Notes: generated from the letters alone by a model not told the origin. A stretch of 64,000 nucleotides of DNA from Cellvibrio sp. UBA7661 (GCA_002483365.1 DLHT01000006.1:493524-557523), one strand, 5' to 3'. Positions 43,040 through 52,357 are shown, counted from the stretch's first letter. Made by a program: numbers and translations.

Positions 43040-43733
43040 TGACGAGCGTTTGGCGCGCGCCGAATTAAAACGTTTACTGGCCGCGCATCCACACATTGAT
43101 ATTTGTGCTGAAGCGGCAAGTAGCGATGAAGCCAAACAGTTATTGGCGGAGTTGCCAATTGAATTGGTGTTTCTCGATATCCAAATGCCTGGTATGACAG
43201 GCTTGGAATTAGCCGCACAATTAAACCCGCAATTGCAATTTGTATTTTGCACCGCGTTTGATTCCTACGCACTGGATGCGTTTGAATTAAATGCACTGGA
43301 TTATTTGGTCAAACCAATTGACCCGGACCGCTTGAGCAAAACCTTACAGCGCCTTGCCAATAAACCGGTGCAGCAAGATGCCGCCAATTATTTGCCCGAA
43401 TCGCACGGATTATTATTAAAGTTTGGCGAGTGCAACCGCATTGTGCGCTTGAGTGAGATCAACCGTTTTGAAAGCGTTGGCAACCACAGCGCGGTTTATA
43501 CGCAGTATGGCAAAAGTTTTTTGCACAGCTCACTTTCCAAAATTGAACAGCGCTTGGACCCGCAACAATTTTTCCGCACCAGCCGCGCCGATATTGTGCG
43601 CGTAAGTGCCATCAAAGAATTGGAAGCGGGTTTGACACCGGGCAGCATGTTAGCGGTTTTGCAGGATGGCCAGTCGGTTGAGGTCAGCCGCAGGCAAGTG
43701 CAAGTGTTGCGCAATCTGTTTGGCGGAATTTAA
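43017..43733 (+). CDS. LytTR-family response regulator
   Basis: It is a 238-residue regulator with a receiver domain (LIVDDERLARAELKRLL, phosphoacceptor in VFLDIQMPGMTG, DYLVKPI) and a LytTR DNA-binding domain (RFESVGNHSAVYT and FFRTSRADIVRV). The ATG at 43017 has GGAG 7 bases before it; a GTG one codon upstream is also in frame. It overlaps the kinase gene by 23 bases, so the pair is translated together. Confidence 0.93.
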   Translation: MIKTLIVDDERLARAELKRLLAAHPHIDICAEAASSDEAKQLLAELPIELVFLDIQMPGMTGLELAAQLNPQLQFVFCTAFDSYALDAFELNALDYLVKPIDPDRLSKTLQRLANKPVQQDAANYLPESHGLLLKFGECNRIVRLSEINRFESVGNHSAVYTQYGKSFLHSSLSKIEQRLDPQQFFRTSRADIVRVSAIKELEAGLTPGSMLAVLQDGQSVEVSRRQVQVLRNLFGGI

Positions 43734-43747
43734 TTAAGGAGTGTTTT

Positions 43748-44017
43748 ATGGATATGTTATTGACGTTTTTCCAGCAGTTCGCGCAGGCACCCATTACGGT
43801 CTGGTTATGGGTACTTCCACTGACCTTGGTAATCTGGTTTATTCCCAGCATTCTGGCGCTGTTTTTTAATCGCAAATATTTAAAATTGATTGTGCTCGCC
43901 AATATTCCCGCCGGGTTTTCGTTTATCGCCTGGGGTGCATGTATTGTGTGGGCAGTGACCGGTAAGATGACCGATAAAATTCAAGATAAAACGATAGATA
44001 AAAAAATACGCGAATAA
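43748..44017 (+). CDS. Superinfection-immunity-like membrane protein
   Basis: It is an 89-residue protein with two hydrophobic segments and the Imm_superinfect-type motif WFIPSILALFFNRKYLK followed by IAWGACIVWAVTG. Phage T4 Imm belongs to this broad family, which blocks DNA entry after superinfection, but most chromosomal members have unknown roles. The lysine-rich tail (KIQDKTIDKKIRE) is exposed in the cytosol. AAGGAG precedes the ATG. It ends the exporter/LytSR operon before a strong terminator. Confidence 0.7.
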   Translation: MDMLLTFFQQFAQAPITVWLWVLPLTLVIWFIPSILALFFNRKYLKLIVLANIPAGFSFIAWGACIVWAVTGKMTDKIQDKTIDKKIRE

Positions 44018-44021
44018 CTGC

Positions 44022-44054
44022 AAAAAAAAACCGGGCTTTTTGCCCGGTTTTTTT
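44022..44054. terminator. Bidirectional intrinsic terminator
   Basis: CCGGGC (44031-44036) pairs with GCCCGG (44042-44047), extended by an A-run before and a T-run after. It ends the upstream plus-strand operon, and its T-run overlaps the stop codon of the minus-strand small membrane protein gene, so it can serve both directions. Confidence 0.85.
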
Positions 44055-44172
44055 AGTGCTCGCGTTTGGATTCCAAACGCTTTTCAAGAATCGATAGCGC
44101 GAAGCCCGTCAAAATAAAAAGTGCAAAAGAGCCCATCAACAGGCCGGGACCAATCATAGCTGATGTCGACAT
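44053..44172 (-). CDS. Small membrane protein, 39 residues (paralogue B)
   Basis: The ATG at 44172 follows GGAG by 7 bases. The product has one hydrophobic helix (IGPGLLMGSFALFILTGFAL) and a charged C-terminus ending SKREH. It aligns without gaps with the 39-residue protein at 37579-37698, sharing Ser4, Gly14, Leu18, Gly23, Ala25-Leu26, Lys31 and the final Arg-Glu-His. The role is unknown; single-helix proteins of this size often modulate membrane complexes. Confidence 0.65.
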   Translation of the reverse strand: MSTSAMIGPGLLMGSFALFILTGFALSILEKRLESKREH

Positions 44173-44243
44173 AGCATTACTCCGTTCAGGTTAGGGCGAT
44201 ATTCGCCGCTGCTTAATAAATACGGTTTGATAAATACAACAGA

Positions 44244-45251
44244 TTACAAACCATCTGCGGTAAAGGTTTTCATTGCATAATCCACACGCTGTTCAGCAGT
44301 GCGGTGCATGCGCTCTTTGAGCGATTCAATATGGCGCAAACGGGGCAGCAAGCCGCGGCCATTTGCCACCTGAATTGCGAGTCCGGGGCGCGCGTTAAGT
44401 TCCAACAATTGCGCACCGCGCACTTTATCCAATACCAGATCGGTACCGATATAACCAAGGCCGGTCATTTCATAACACTTGGACGCCAGCAGCAACCAGT
44501 TGCGCCAGTCGGCGATCTGGATTTCATTGAGCGCGCGTTTGGTGTCCGGATGGTGCGTAACCGGCTTGGAATGCTGTACGGCTTTGAGTGCACGGCCGGT
44601 GGCGATATCCAGCCCTACCCCTACCGCACCCTGATGCAGGTTGGCTTTGCCGTCAGACTTGTGGGTCGCGAGGCGCAACATCGCCATTACCGGGTAGCCT
44701 TTGAAGATGATGATGCGGATATCCGGAACGCCTTCGTAGGAGTAATCCTTGAAGTAGTCGTCGAACTGGATCAGGTCTTCCACGATCACCACATCCGGCT
44801 TACCGCCGAGTGAATACAAGCCCGCGAGGGCGTTGGTCATGTGGCGTTTAATGTCTTCGATGGTGATTTCCGCACCGGAGGATTTGATGAACTTGTCGCC
44901 ACGGCGGCCGATGATCACCAATATCCCCTTGCCGCCTGAACCCTTGGCGGGTTTGACCGCAAAGGCTTCCAGCGCCATGAGTTTTTCTTCGATGTGTGCG
45001 ATCTCGTGCTGGGCATTGACCACGAAAAACAATTTCGGGGTCGCGACTTCATACTCTTCCGCCAGCAGTTTGGTTTTGAGTTTGTTATCCACCAGCGGGA
45101 ACAAGCTGCGCGGATTGTAGGCAGCAATAAAGTCGTGGTTGCGGCAGTTCATCCCGAGGATGCCCATGCGCTTTAAACGCCAGGGGCTGACCCAGGAATT
45201 CCACCAGCGTTTGATGCCCGCAGGTGCTACAGGAGCCGATGGTGCACTCAT
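44244..45251 (-). CDS. RimK-like ATP-grasp ligase
   Basis: It is a 335-residue protein of the alpha-L-glutamate ligase-like family. The ATP-grasp elements are FAVKPAKGSGGKGILVI (phosphate-binding loop), DVVIVEDLIQFDDYF, and the metal-binding C-terminal region LLELNARPGLAIQVANGRG. It probably joins an amino acid to a peptide or protein carboxylate; the substrate is unknown. It overlaps the 7TM gene stop by 4 bases and is the third gene of a conserved three-gene cluster. Confidence 0.85.
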   Translation of the reverse strand: MSAPSAPVAPAGIKRWWNSWVSPWRLKRMGILGMNCRNHDFIAAYNPRSLFPLVDNKLKTKLLAEEYEVATPKLFFVVNAQHEIAHIEEKLMALEAFAVKPAKGSGGKGILVIIGRRGDKFIKSSGAEITIEDIKRHMTNALAGLYSLGGKPDVVIVEDLIQFDDYFKDYSYEGVPDIRIIIFKGYPVMAMLRLATHKSDGKANLHQGAVGVGLDIATGRALKAVQHSKPVTHHPDTKRALNEIQIADWRNWLLLASKCYEMTGLGYIGTDLVLDKVRGAQLLELNARPGLAIQVANGRGLLPRLRHIESLKERMHRTAEQRVDYAMKTFTADGL

Positions 45252-46843
45252 GCATCGGCTCCTTTGTTGGCGTCATTTTTGGGGGCATCCGTTTTCGGAA
45301 GATCGGCCAGTTTGGGGCCGCTGGCGTTATCCACCATGGCGCGGAAGCGGCGCAACTCGGACAATTTGTAACCGGTGTATTGACCCATCAACATAATCAG
45401 CGCCAGTGCGACCAGATTCAGTTCGGGGAAGTTGAAGGTCAGATGGCCAACCAGCGACAGCTGCATCAAGGCATAAGCCAGCACCGCCACTAGCAGGCTG
45501 CCGCCACCTTGCACCATAACCTCTTTGGGACCTTCTTCTTCCCACAGGATGGACATACGCTCAATTGTCCAGGCGATGATGATCATCGGGAAGAAGGTAA
45601 TGGTCATACCGGTGTTGAAGCCCATCTGGTAGCCGATGAGGCTGAGCGCAGAGATGATGAAAATTACCAGCACCACCAGTGTGGCAATCCGCGATATCAG
45701 CAGCAGGTTTAACCGCGACAAGTAGGTGCGCAGCACCAATCCCATGGCGACAACACTCACAAAACTCACCACCCCCAACACCAGCGAGGTCTGTAGGAAC
45801 GCCATCGCAATCAGAATCGGCATGAAGGTACCGGAGGTTTTCAGGCCGATGATGATGCGCATAAACACCACCACCAATGCGCCTATCGGCAACAACAGCA
45901 ACAGCTTGAACATACTCTGCTCTTCGATGGGCAGATGTTGGATGCTAAGCACGCTGAATACACTGTCTTTATATTGGGCTTTGATCAGATCCAGCGCCGG
46001 TACGGTTTGGTGGATCATCGAGAAGCTCACGCGCGAGCGGTTGCCGCCCGCCACATCCAGAATCGATTCGCCGCCGGTATGCCACAGCAGCAAATTCTCG
46101 GGTACGCCCTGCTCGCCGGTGTAGGGGTTAAACAGCACCCAACTTTCACCGTCATACACTTGTACCAGGCGGGTCAGGCTTTGGTGACGGCGGGCATCTT
46201 CCAGATACAAACCCAGCGCCGGACGCGCCGCAATACCGGCTTGGTTAATCAATTTTTCCAGCAACGCGGATTTGTCCGTCTGTGCCGATAACAGCAGCGC
46301 CGAATTTTGGTCAAGCGTATCGCTATTGAGCAGTTTGATCAGCTCGCGCGCCAAGCTTTGCGGGCTGCTGGATTTCGCCCAAGCGGTATCCAGTACTTGC
46401 TGGGCCGCAGTCTCTTGCGAGGAGCCATCCCAATCGACATGAACCGCTTGTGGTTCCTGTAATGGCGTACTGGGCGCAGTTTGCTCAACTTCGATAAATT
46501 GGGTTTTGTAGTAAATCGTCTGCGGGCCTACCGCCTCGCGCTTGGACCACTCACCGCGGCGCACACCATTTTCACTGACGACCGAGTAACCATAACCGGG
46601 CGCAGCGGCCTGCTCGCTAAAGCTGCGATAGCCGGGCGGCTCGTCCGGCAATCCCAAACGGGCAGTAACCGGCTCGCCGGTAGCATCAAAATCGATACGT
46701 GCTTCAATCAACCACACCGGTTTTTGCACACCGGGAGTGAACGGGATTTCCATTTGGTTGTGGCGCATCCAGGCCGTACCCAGCCCCACCAAAACCAGCA
46801 GGCCGATAACGGTGTAAAAGGGAGCGCGGGAAGGTTTTTTCAT
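45248..46843 (-). CDS. Inactive transglutaminase fused to seven membrane helices
   Basis: It is a 531-residue protein with an N-terminal membrane anchor, a periplasmic transglutaminase-like domain (about residues 150-270), and a C-terminal block of seven hydrophobic helices from about residue 310 (LLLLLPIGALVVVFMRIIIG onward). The position where active transglutaminases have the catalytic Cys (before LLEKLINQAGIAARPALG) holds SAL, so it is predicted inactive and may bind a peptide. AGGAA precedes the ATG. It overlaps the ATP-grasp gene. Confidence 0.88.
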   Translation of the reverse strand: MKKPSRAPFYTVIGLLVLVGLGTAWMRHNQMEIPFTPGVQKPVWLIEARIDFDATGEPVTARLGLPDEPPGYRSFSEQAAAPGYGYSVVSENGVRRGEWSKREAVGPQTIYYKTQFIEVEQTAPSTPLQEPQAVHVDWDGSSQETAAQQVLDTAWAKSSSPQSLARELIKLLNSDTLDQNSALLLSAQTDKSALLEKLINQAGIAARPALGLYLEDARRHQSLTRLVQVYDGESWVLFNPYTGEQGVPENLLLWHTGGESILDVAGGNRSRVSFSMIHQTVPALDLIKAQYKDSVFSVLSIQHLPIEEQSMFKLLLLLPIGALVVVFMRIIIGLKTSGTFMPILIAMAFLQTSLVLGVVSFVSVVAMGLVLRTYLSRLNLLLISRIATLVVLVIFIISALSLIGYQMGFNTGMTITFFPMIIIAWTIERMSILWEEEGPKEVMVQGGGSLLVAVLAYALMQLSLVGHLTFNFPELNLVALALIMLMGQYTGYKLSELRRFRAMVDNASGPKLADLPKTDAPKNDANKGADA

Positions 46844-46919
46844 GGGAAGTTCCTAGAGAAAGTCCTTAAGCAATCAAGCAGTGCCGGTAGTGTGTACCGG
46901 CACGAATGAAAAATGGGTG

Positions 46920-47714
46920 TTAGTTTTTGGCTGGTGCATTTTCGTCGGGGCGTTGCAGAGGCGCGAGATTGTTACCACTCACATCGACCAGCATGACATC
47001 GCGTAGCAGGTTGCGGCCAATCAGGATGGGGTATTCCGAGCTGCTGCGATCGGCCAGTATAAATTCCCCTTTCTGGGAGAGTTTGCCGATGGTAAAGCGG
47101 ATCTCCACCACCGGGCGGCGGTCAGGTGTTGCACTGGCAGTTTGTACGGTTTGGAAGCGCAAGCGCTTGCGTTCCAGCACATGGGGTTCTTTGGTATCGG
47201 GATTGTAGAGCGTAAAGCGCACCCACTCTTCACCGTTGCGTTCAAACATCTGGATATTGCGCGCATCGATCACCGAATTGGCCACATTGGTGCTGATGCG
47301 GGCTTGCATCACCATATTCAAACCGGCGATCAATGCCTGTTCGCGCAGACCGACGATTTGTTTGTCAGTCATGGGTTGCTCTTTTGCAGGGCTCTTTTTG
47401 GTAGCAGCAACCGGCGGGCATTTTTGCTCAATCACGCGTTCAACCACTTGCGGTTTTGCTTCTATGGTTTGTTGCTGTACCGCTAATTGCTGCTGCACTG
47501 CTTGCAATTGGCGCAGGATTTCCACTTGCTGGCCGCTCACTTGCTGCGCCTGCATTTCCTGTTTGGCGAGACAAGCCTTGGCTGCATTCAACTCTGTCTG
47601 CAGATGCTGCTGGGCTTTTTGTTGGGTACATGCACCCAGAGTCACAAGCGCAAAAGTGGCCAACACTACATTGCGCAGCGGGCGGTGCGTTATCAAAACA
47701 GATTTTTTATTCAT
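46920..47714 (-). CDS. Retropepsin-like aspartic peptidase lipoprotein
   Basis: It is a 264-residue protein annotated in databases as an ATP-dependent zinc protease family (RimB-like). The lipobox LGAC after a short signal peptide indicates membrane anchoring. A Gln-rich coiled-coil segment (residues 35-90) leads into the beta-rich domain: SNVANSVIDARNIQMFER has the position of the catalytic Asp (here VIDA), followed by EWVRFTLYNPDT and YPILIGRNLLRDVMLVDVSG. The ATG at 47714 is preferred over the adjacent upstream GTG. It is 76 bases upstream of the 7TM gene in the same strand group. Confidence 0.82.
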   Translation of the reverse strand: MNKKSVLITHRPLRNVVLATFALVTLGACTQQKAQQHLQTELNAAKACLAKQEMQAQQVSGQQVEILRQLQAVQQQLAVQQQTIEAKPQVVERVIEQKCPPVAATKKSPAKEQPMTDKQIVGLREQALIAGLNMVMQARISTNVANSVIDARNIQMFERNGEEWVRFTLYNPDTKEPHVLERKRLRFQTVQTASATPDRRPVVEIRFTIGKLSQKGEFILADRSSSEYPILIGRNLLRDVMLVDVSGNNLAPLQRPDENAPAKN

Positions 47715-47828
47715 CACAACAACCGGACGTTTCAGGAAAAGAGTTATAAAAAAAACAGTGCGTTAATTGTAGCCGCTGATATTTACTAACACATCCATGT
47801 GACGAATAAATTCGATCCGTTTAATGCC

Positions 47829-48713
47829 TCATTTAAATTGATAACGCTTGGGATATTCCGGCGGTAGACGGCGGAAGCGTTTGTATTCCCATTGGTATTG
47901 CGCAGGCGCGCGGCGCACACAAGCCGCGACACTCTCGTTCAACCCGGCCACCGAGGTGTGCAAATCCTCGCTGTAAATGGCCGCATCTGCTTCCATCACC
48001 ACGATTTTAAATCCCCCCGCCACGCGCTCGGCGTAGCATGAGCACACCGCACAACCGGTGCGCTGCACCAAACCTTGCACCAATGTCATGGTCAAGGCGG
48101 GTTGCCCCATAAACGGGGCGATTTCAATACCTGCATCGCGCGCGGGCACCTGGTCGGGCAATATGCCCACGATGGTCCCGCCCTGTAATGCCCTGAACAA
48201 CATCATCACACCCTTGCGATTGGTCGGTGCCATGGTGATGTTGAGCTTGCTGCGCCCGGCCAATACCAACTCATCCATTTTCGGGTTGTCGAGCGGTTGG
48301 TACATCGCCGTGAGATTGGCCACACTCGCCAGATAAGGCGCAACCACTTCCCAATTGCCGTGATGCGGTGCAAGCACCAGTACGCCCTTCCCCTCGGCAA
48401 GCTTGGCGCGCAGGATCTCATCGCCTTCCATCGTGACAATCTTGCCTTGCAACCATGACCAGGGCTGACGCCAGATAGCAGCCGCTTCCATCGCCGTTTT
48501 GGCAGTTTCTTGCAGGCTTTGGCGCGCGAGTGCTGTTTGCGCTGCGGGCGATAAATCGGGAAAGCACAATTCGATATTTTCGCGCGTTACTTTGGCCGCA
48601 CGGCTATTGCTCCACCACATCGCTCTGCCTATAAGGCTACCCAGCGCGCGCAACAATCCCAGCGGCAAGAGCGCGAGCAATTTGAAGATCAGGGGAGCAA
48701 GATGGTCTTTCAT
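47829..48713 (-). CDS. LpxL/HtrB-like lipid A acyltransferase
   Basis: It is a 294-residue late acyltransferase that transfers an acyl chain to lipid A or a related lipid at the inner membrane. An N-terminal membrane segment (LIFKLLALLPLGLLRALGSL) is followed by the catalytic HX4E block APHHGNWEVV and GTIVGILPDQVPARDAG in the acceptor region. Which chain or position it acylates cannot be decided. It is close to the GH81 terminator and is the last of its strand group. Confidence 0.88.
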   Translation of the reverse strand: MKDHLAPLIFKLLALLPLGLLRALGSLIGRAMWWSNSRAAKVTRENIELCFPDLSPAAQTALARQSLQETAKTAMEAAAIWRQPWSWLQGKIVTMEGDEILRAKLAEGKGVLVLAPHHGNWEVVAPYLASVANLTAMYQPLDNPKMDELVLAGRSKLNITMAPTNRKGVMMLFRALQGGTIVGILPDQVPARDAGIEIAPFMGQPALTMTLVQGLVQRTGCAVCSCYAERVAGGFKIVVMEADAAIYSEDLHTSVAGLNESVAACVRRAPAQYQWEYKRFRRLPPEYPKRYQFK

Positions 48714-48800
48714 GGAGCCGGTACCCGTACCTTGTTCTCAGTGGCGCGCAGCTTACCGGAAAATGATGGGGCGCAGTATCGCGCGGTGGGCGTGTAAACG

Positions 48801-48831
48801 AAAAAAAACCGGCACCTTTGCAGGTGCCGGT
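48801..48831 (-). terminator. Intrinsic terminator of the GH81 gene
   Basis: ACCGGCACC (48808-48816) pairs with GGTGCCGGT (48823-48831) across a 6-base loop, and the A-run at 48801-48808 gives a T-run on the minus strand. It lies about 80 bases after the GH81 stop codon. Confidence 0.85.
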
Positions 48832-48907
48832 TGCAATGGCGCTGCCCCTCCAGCCAGCGCACAGTCCCTCTTTCAAGGGTCACTCATCACGTTGTTTATA
48901 GGGTTTA

Positions 48908-51900
48908 TCAGGGTGTCACTGTCCACTGGTGCTGTTGGTTGTTGTTATTGGCCTCACCGCGTGTTGCGGTGCTGACAGTGAAGTAATAACTGATCGCGGT
49001 ACCGGGAGTCACATTTGGAATCGTGACTTCAAAGCTGTTGCCTTGTACGCGCGTCATGTTGTTCCAACCGGGAGTAAATACCCATGCCCAGTTCAAGCTT
49101 TCGCTGGTGGTGAACGTGATTTTCACCCCACCGTTGCTGTAAGTCGCGGTGGTGGTGTAAGCCACTGGCGCGCCGTTCGGCATAACGGCAGTCGCGCTGT
49201 AACCATTATTGGCTGCTGACGAGCTGCTGGATGATACCGATGAGCTGGACACACTGGATGGCACTGACGAACTGGACACACTCGAAGGTACTGACGAGCT
49301 TGATACGCTCGATGGTACCGAAGAGCTGGAGACGCTGGATGGCACAGAAGACGATGAAGCCACGCCATAGGTCACAGAAGTCCAGCTGTTTTCGATAGGG
49401 CCTGGATAAAACACCTGGCCGCTGGCCGGAGTAAAGGTGTAGAAGCGAGCCTCAACCAGATCGCCACCGGCATACACACCGCTGCGGGTAGCCTGATAGG
49501 TGTAGGTACCATCGCCATTATTCACTTCGCCACCAGCCTGTGCTTGCAGGTCAATCACCACAAAGTCCTGACCACCGTTGCGACGGGCAAACAAATGTAC
49601 TTGCTGCTTGCGCTCGGGCAAACGGATGCTGAACTGCATGCCGCCATTGGCCAATGCGGTCATTTTCACTACGCCAGTGGTTACCGCCGCAGACGATGAC
49701 ACGCTGGATACAGATGAAGACGAGCGGCTGGATGACACACTGCTCGATGACAAGCTGTTTGCAGATGTGCTGCAAATGGACGTGCTAACCGAGCTGGTGG
49801 ATACCGATGAACGGCTGCTGGACACGACACTGCTCACACTACTGGGCACGCTGCTGGACGACACCGGCGTAGCCACATTGGTGTACACCTTGAGTTCACC
49901 GGGGCTGACCATCACGCTGGTGCCATCGTTAAAGGTCACGTTTTTGGCATTGATCGCGCTGGGGTTGTACACCACATAGGTGCGGTCAGTGCCTTTGCGG
50001 AAGACGGCAAAGGTAGCGTGGTTGGTGGCGACAACATCATTGTCGATACGGCCAAAACGATGGAAGGTTTTGATCCAGGCAAAGGTGTTCGCGAGCGAGT
50101 TACCTTCTTCGGTGAAAGATGCAGGGCCAGACACCGAACCGCGCATACGGCCTTCGTTGGCATTGAAGTTAGTCAACGCTGCTACCGGATCATAGACCGC
50201 TTGATAGGCATAGAAGATCGCATCCCACATGGAGAACATGGTGCGGCCGTTGGCCATAAAGTCGAAGTTGGTTTTCGCATACTCAGGGTATTGGCCGAGG
50301 TAGAGCGAACCGGATTGGATCGGCAACAGGATGATGCCGTGCATGGCTTCCGGCAAACCGCTGAACCAGGTGGCATAGTCGGTCTTGCCGCCCCAGACCA
50401 GTGAAGCCATTGGTTTGGTGTAGGTGGGGTGGTAGTTAGTGCCATGCACGTTGTTCCAGTATTCCTGGATGGCGGTCATTTCGGTGGTGTAGAGGAAGAT
50501 ACCGGCATCGCGTACGGCGGTGTTGCCTGTCTCTTCACCCCAAAGAATCATCGCAGTCCAGGCGTTCATCGCCTCGGATGAAGACTCGTTGTTGTTACCT
50601 GCACCAAAGCGCGCATGGCCTGATGCCCAGGAGTGACCGGCGTAAATATCGAAGTTGCGCAGGAACGGGAACATTTTGCCAGTGGTGCTGGTGGCAGCGT
50701 TGCGTGGGCGCTCCCAGTTGCCATAGTCGCGCATCAATAACTCGATCATGCCGCCAAATTGCTGCGGTTGTGCCCAGTTTTTGTCAGTGCGGGCAACCTC
50801 GGCCGCCGCGCGGACGAAATAACCGTAATGGAAGTGGTGATCGTTCAGTTCTTTCAGGCTGCCGAAGCTGCCATCAATACCCAGCATGGTGCCCCAGTTG
50901 CTGTTGTAGTAGAACAGGTTTTTGGCGAAAGGTGATGGCTCCAGATCATCAATCACATCGGCCTTCAACCAGCCTTCCAAGCGCCATTTCAATTCGTTTC
51001 TGAATTGGGTTTCAGCAGCGGTATTGCCCACTTGCTGTGCCAGTGGAATCAGTGTGGCCACTTTGCCCAAGCGTTTACCGGTGTAGTAAGTATCGCGATG
51101 GGTAAAGGTTTCGCTGCGGACATTGTCGATCAAACCAGACAGGCGGGTTTTGTCGGCGGTATCGGTCAGCGCTGGCATCGCGGGAATCACGCCCTTGAAC
51201 TTGGTCGCGGTGGTAAAACCATTGCCTTCGGCCAGTTTCATCGAACCGCGTGGAGTGAAGTAGCTATCGCCGGTCAGGCTGGCACCCGATGACAGCTGAC
51301 GCCATTGGTGTGGATACAAGCCCATCAGCGTACCGGTGCCGGTACTTTCGCTGTAATTGTTGGTCGTCACGGCGTAAGTGCTCAGCAGGGTGCTGTCGCT
51401 GGCGCGATAGTTCCAGCTCACTTGCGAACCGGTCACATGGTTGTAGGCGTACTTGCTCATCAGCGGCAAGGCGGCACGATTAGGCAGTGCTGCGACCGAG
51501 AAGTACTTTTTGCCACTGGGTAAGTTGGCAGTAAAGGCCGATGTGCCCAAGCCAGTCCAGGTAGTGCCCGCCGGTGCAAACGCGGCATAGTCGCGGCCTT
51601 GTACCGAGAAACCGATCACTGCCGAACTGCTGTTACCTGACCAAACTTCAGGGGTTTTGGCGGCGACAGGCGCGGTTGCATGGGTCGCAAAGCGGATGGT
51701 TGGATTACCGTTGGTGTAGTTGGCGAATACATAAGGCGAGCCGTGACCGAAGGTTACATCCATAACGCCTGCGCCAGCTTCCATACGGGTGGTGACAAAC
51801 CAGTCGCTGTAGTCATGCACTTTGGCAGTGAAGTTGCCGCTCGCGGCGGTGTTGCCCAGCACAAAATCCAGCTCTTTGAAGTACACGGTATCGTGCATGG

Positions 51901-52357
51901 GCTGCTCAACACCATTTACCCATTGGGTCGCCGGTGCGGGCATGGTGCCGACAAAGGCGTAATCGATCGCCCAGAAATCTTCAAAACGCGGCGAGTACAA
52001 GCGCACACCGTTAATTTCCGGCTTGATGGCAAACGGATGCGCATAGCTGACGTTATGGCTGCCGCGTGTGCCCCAATCCTGCCATGGGTCGTTTACACCC
52101 GCCCACAGGATCGAACTCCACCAGGAGTTGGTCGGCATGGGTTGGTTGGCGAGGTTGGAGGTAATGTGCTTGGTAGTCTGCACATCGCGGTTGTCCGGGA
52201 TAGCGGCATCAATACGGCTATCCCATCCGGTCAGGTAGCTACCGCTGCCGACAGCGACCGGGCTGATAGTAGGTGTAGTACTGGGTGGTGGATTGGTTTG
52301 CGCCGATACTTGTGTTGCCAACAACACCAATGCAGCGGCCGATACAATGGATTTCAT
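48908..52357 (-). CDS. Secreted GH81 endo-beta-1,3-glucanase with two C-terminal modules
   Basis: It is a 1149-residue secreted enzyme cutting beta-1,3-glucans such as laminarin. The signal peptide is SIVSAAALVLLATQVSAQ. The GH81 domain spans about 30-825. Family acids are present: D506 in NDHHFHYGY (candidate acid), and E591 and E595 in NESSSEAMNAW, the paired Glu that act as base and nucleophile in characterised members. Two Ser-rich linkers separate two beta-sandwich modules (about 895-1000 and 1050-1149), likely carbohydrate-binding. The second linker is a 27-base in-frame repeat. The ATG at 52357 (AGAGG before it) is chosen over 52423. Confidence 0.93.
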   Translation of the reverse strand: MKSIVSAAALVLLATQVSAQTNPPPSTTPTISPVAVGSGSYLTGWDSRIDAAIPDNRDVQTTKHITSNLANQPMPTNSWWSSILWAGVNDPWQDWGTRGSHNVSYAHPFAIKPEINGVRLYSPRFEDFWAIDYAFVGTMPAPATQWVNGVEQPMHDTVYFKELDFVLGNTAASGNFTAKVHDYSDWFVTTRMEAGAGVMDVTFGHGSPYVFANYTNGNPTIRFATHATAPVAAKTPEVWSGNSSSAVIGFSVQGRDYAAFAPAGTTWTGLGTSAFTANLPSGKKYFSVAALPNRAALPLMSKYAYNHVTGSQVSWNYRASDSTLLSTYAVTTNNYSESTGTGTLMGLYPHQWRQLSSGASLTGDSYFTPRGSMKLAEGNGFTTATKFKGVIPAMPALTDTADKTRLSGLIDNVRSETFTHRDTYYTGKRLGKVATLIPLAQQVGNTAAETQFRNELKWRLEGWLKADVIDDLEPSPFAKNLFYYNSNWGTMLGIDGSFGSLKELNDHHFHYGYFVRAAAEVARTDKNWAQPQQFGGMIELLMRDYGNWERPRNAATSTTGKMFPFLRNFDIYAGHSWASGHARFGAGNNNESSSEAMNAWTAMILWGEETGNTAVRDAGIFLYTTEMTAIQEYWNNVHGTNYHPTYTKPMASLVWGGKTDYATWFSGLPEAMHGIILLPIQSGSLYLGQYPEYAKTNFDFMANGRTMFSMWDAIFYAYQAVYDPVAALTNFNANEGRMRGSVSGPASFTEEGNSLANTFAWIKTFHRFGRIDNDVVATNHATFAVFRKGTDRTYVVYNPSAINAKNVTFNDGTSVMVSPGELKVYTNVATPVSSSSVPSSVSSVVSSSRSSVSTSSVSTSICSTSANSLSSSSVSSSRSSSSVSSVSSSAAVTTGVVKMTALANGGMQFSIRLPERKQQVHLFARRNGGQDFVVIDLQAQAGGEVNNGDGTYTYQATRSGVYAGGDLVEARFYTFTPASGQVFYPGPIENSWTSVTYGVASSSSVPSSVSSSSVPSSVSSSSVPSSVSSSSVPSSVSSSSVSSSSSSAANNGYSATAVMPNGAPVAYTTTATYSNGGVKITFTTSESLNWAWVFTPGWNNMTRVQGNSFEVTIPNVTPGTAISYYFTVSTATRGEANNNNQQHQWTVTP
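49205..49360 (-). repeat. 27-base in-frame tandem repeat encoding Ser linker
   Basis: Four units of VPSSVSSSS (27 bases each) encode the linker between the two C-terminal modules of the GH81 enzyme. Synonymous codon differences between units show they are not a very recent expansion. Confidence 0.85.

Noticed and set aside
45248..46843. Active transglutaminase or cysteine protease
   Set aside because: No cysteine is found at the catalytic position before LLEKLINQAG, so the domain is predicted inactive.
49205..49360. Regular 27-base repeats as a possible CRISPR array
   Set aside because: The units are contiguous without spacers and encode an in-frame Ser-rich linker of the GH81 enzyme.
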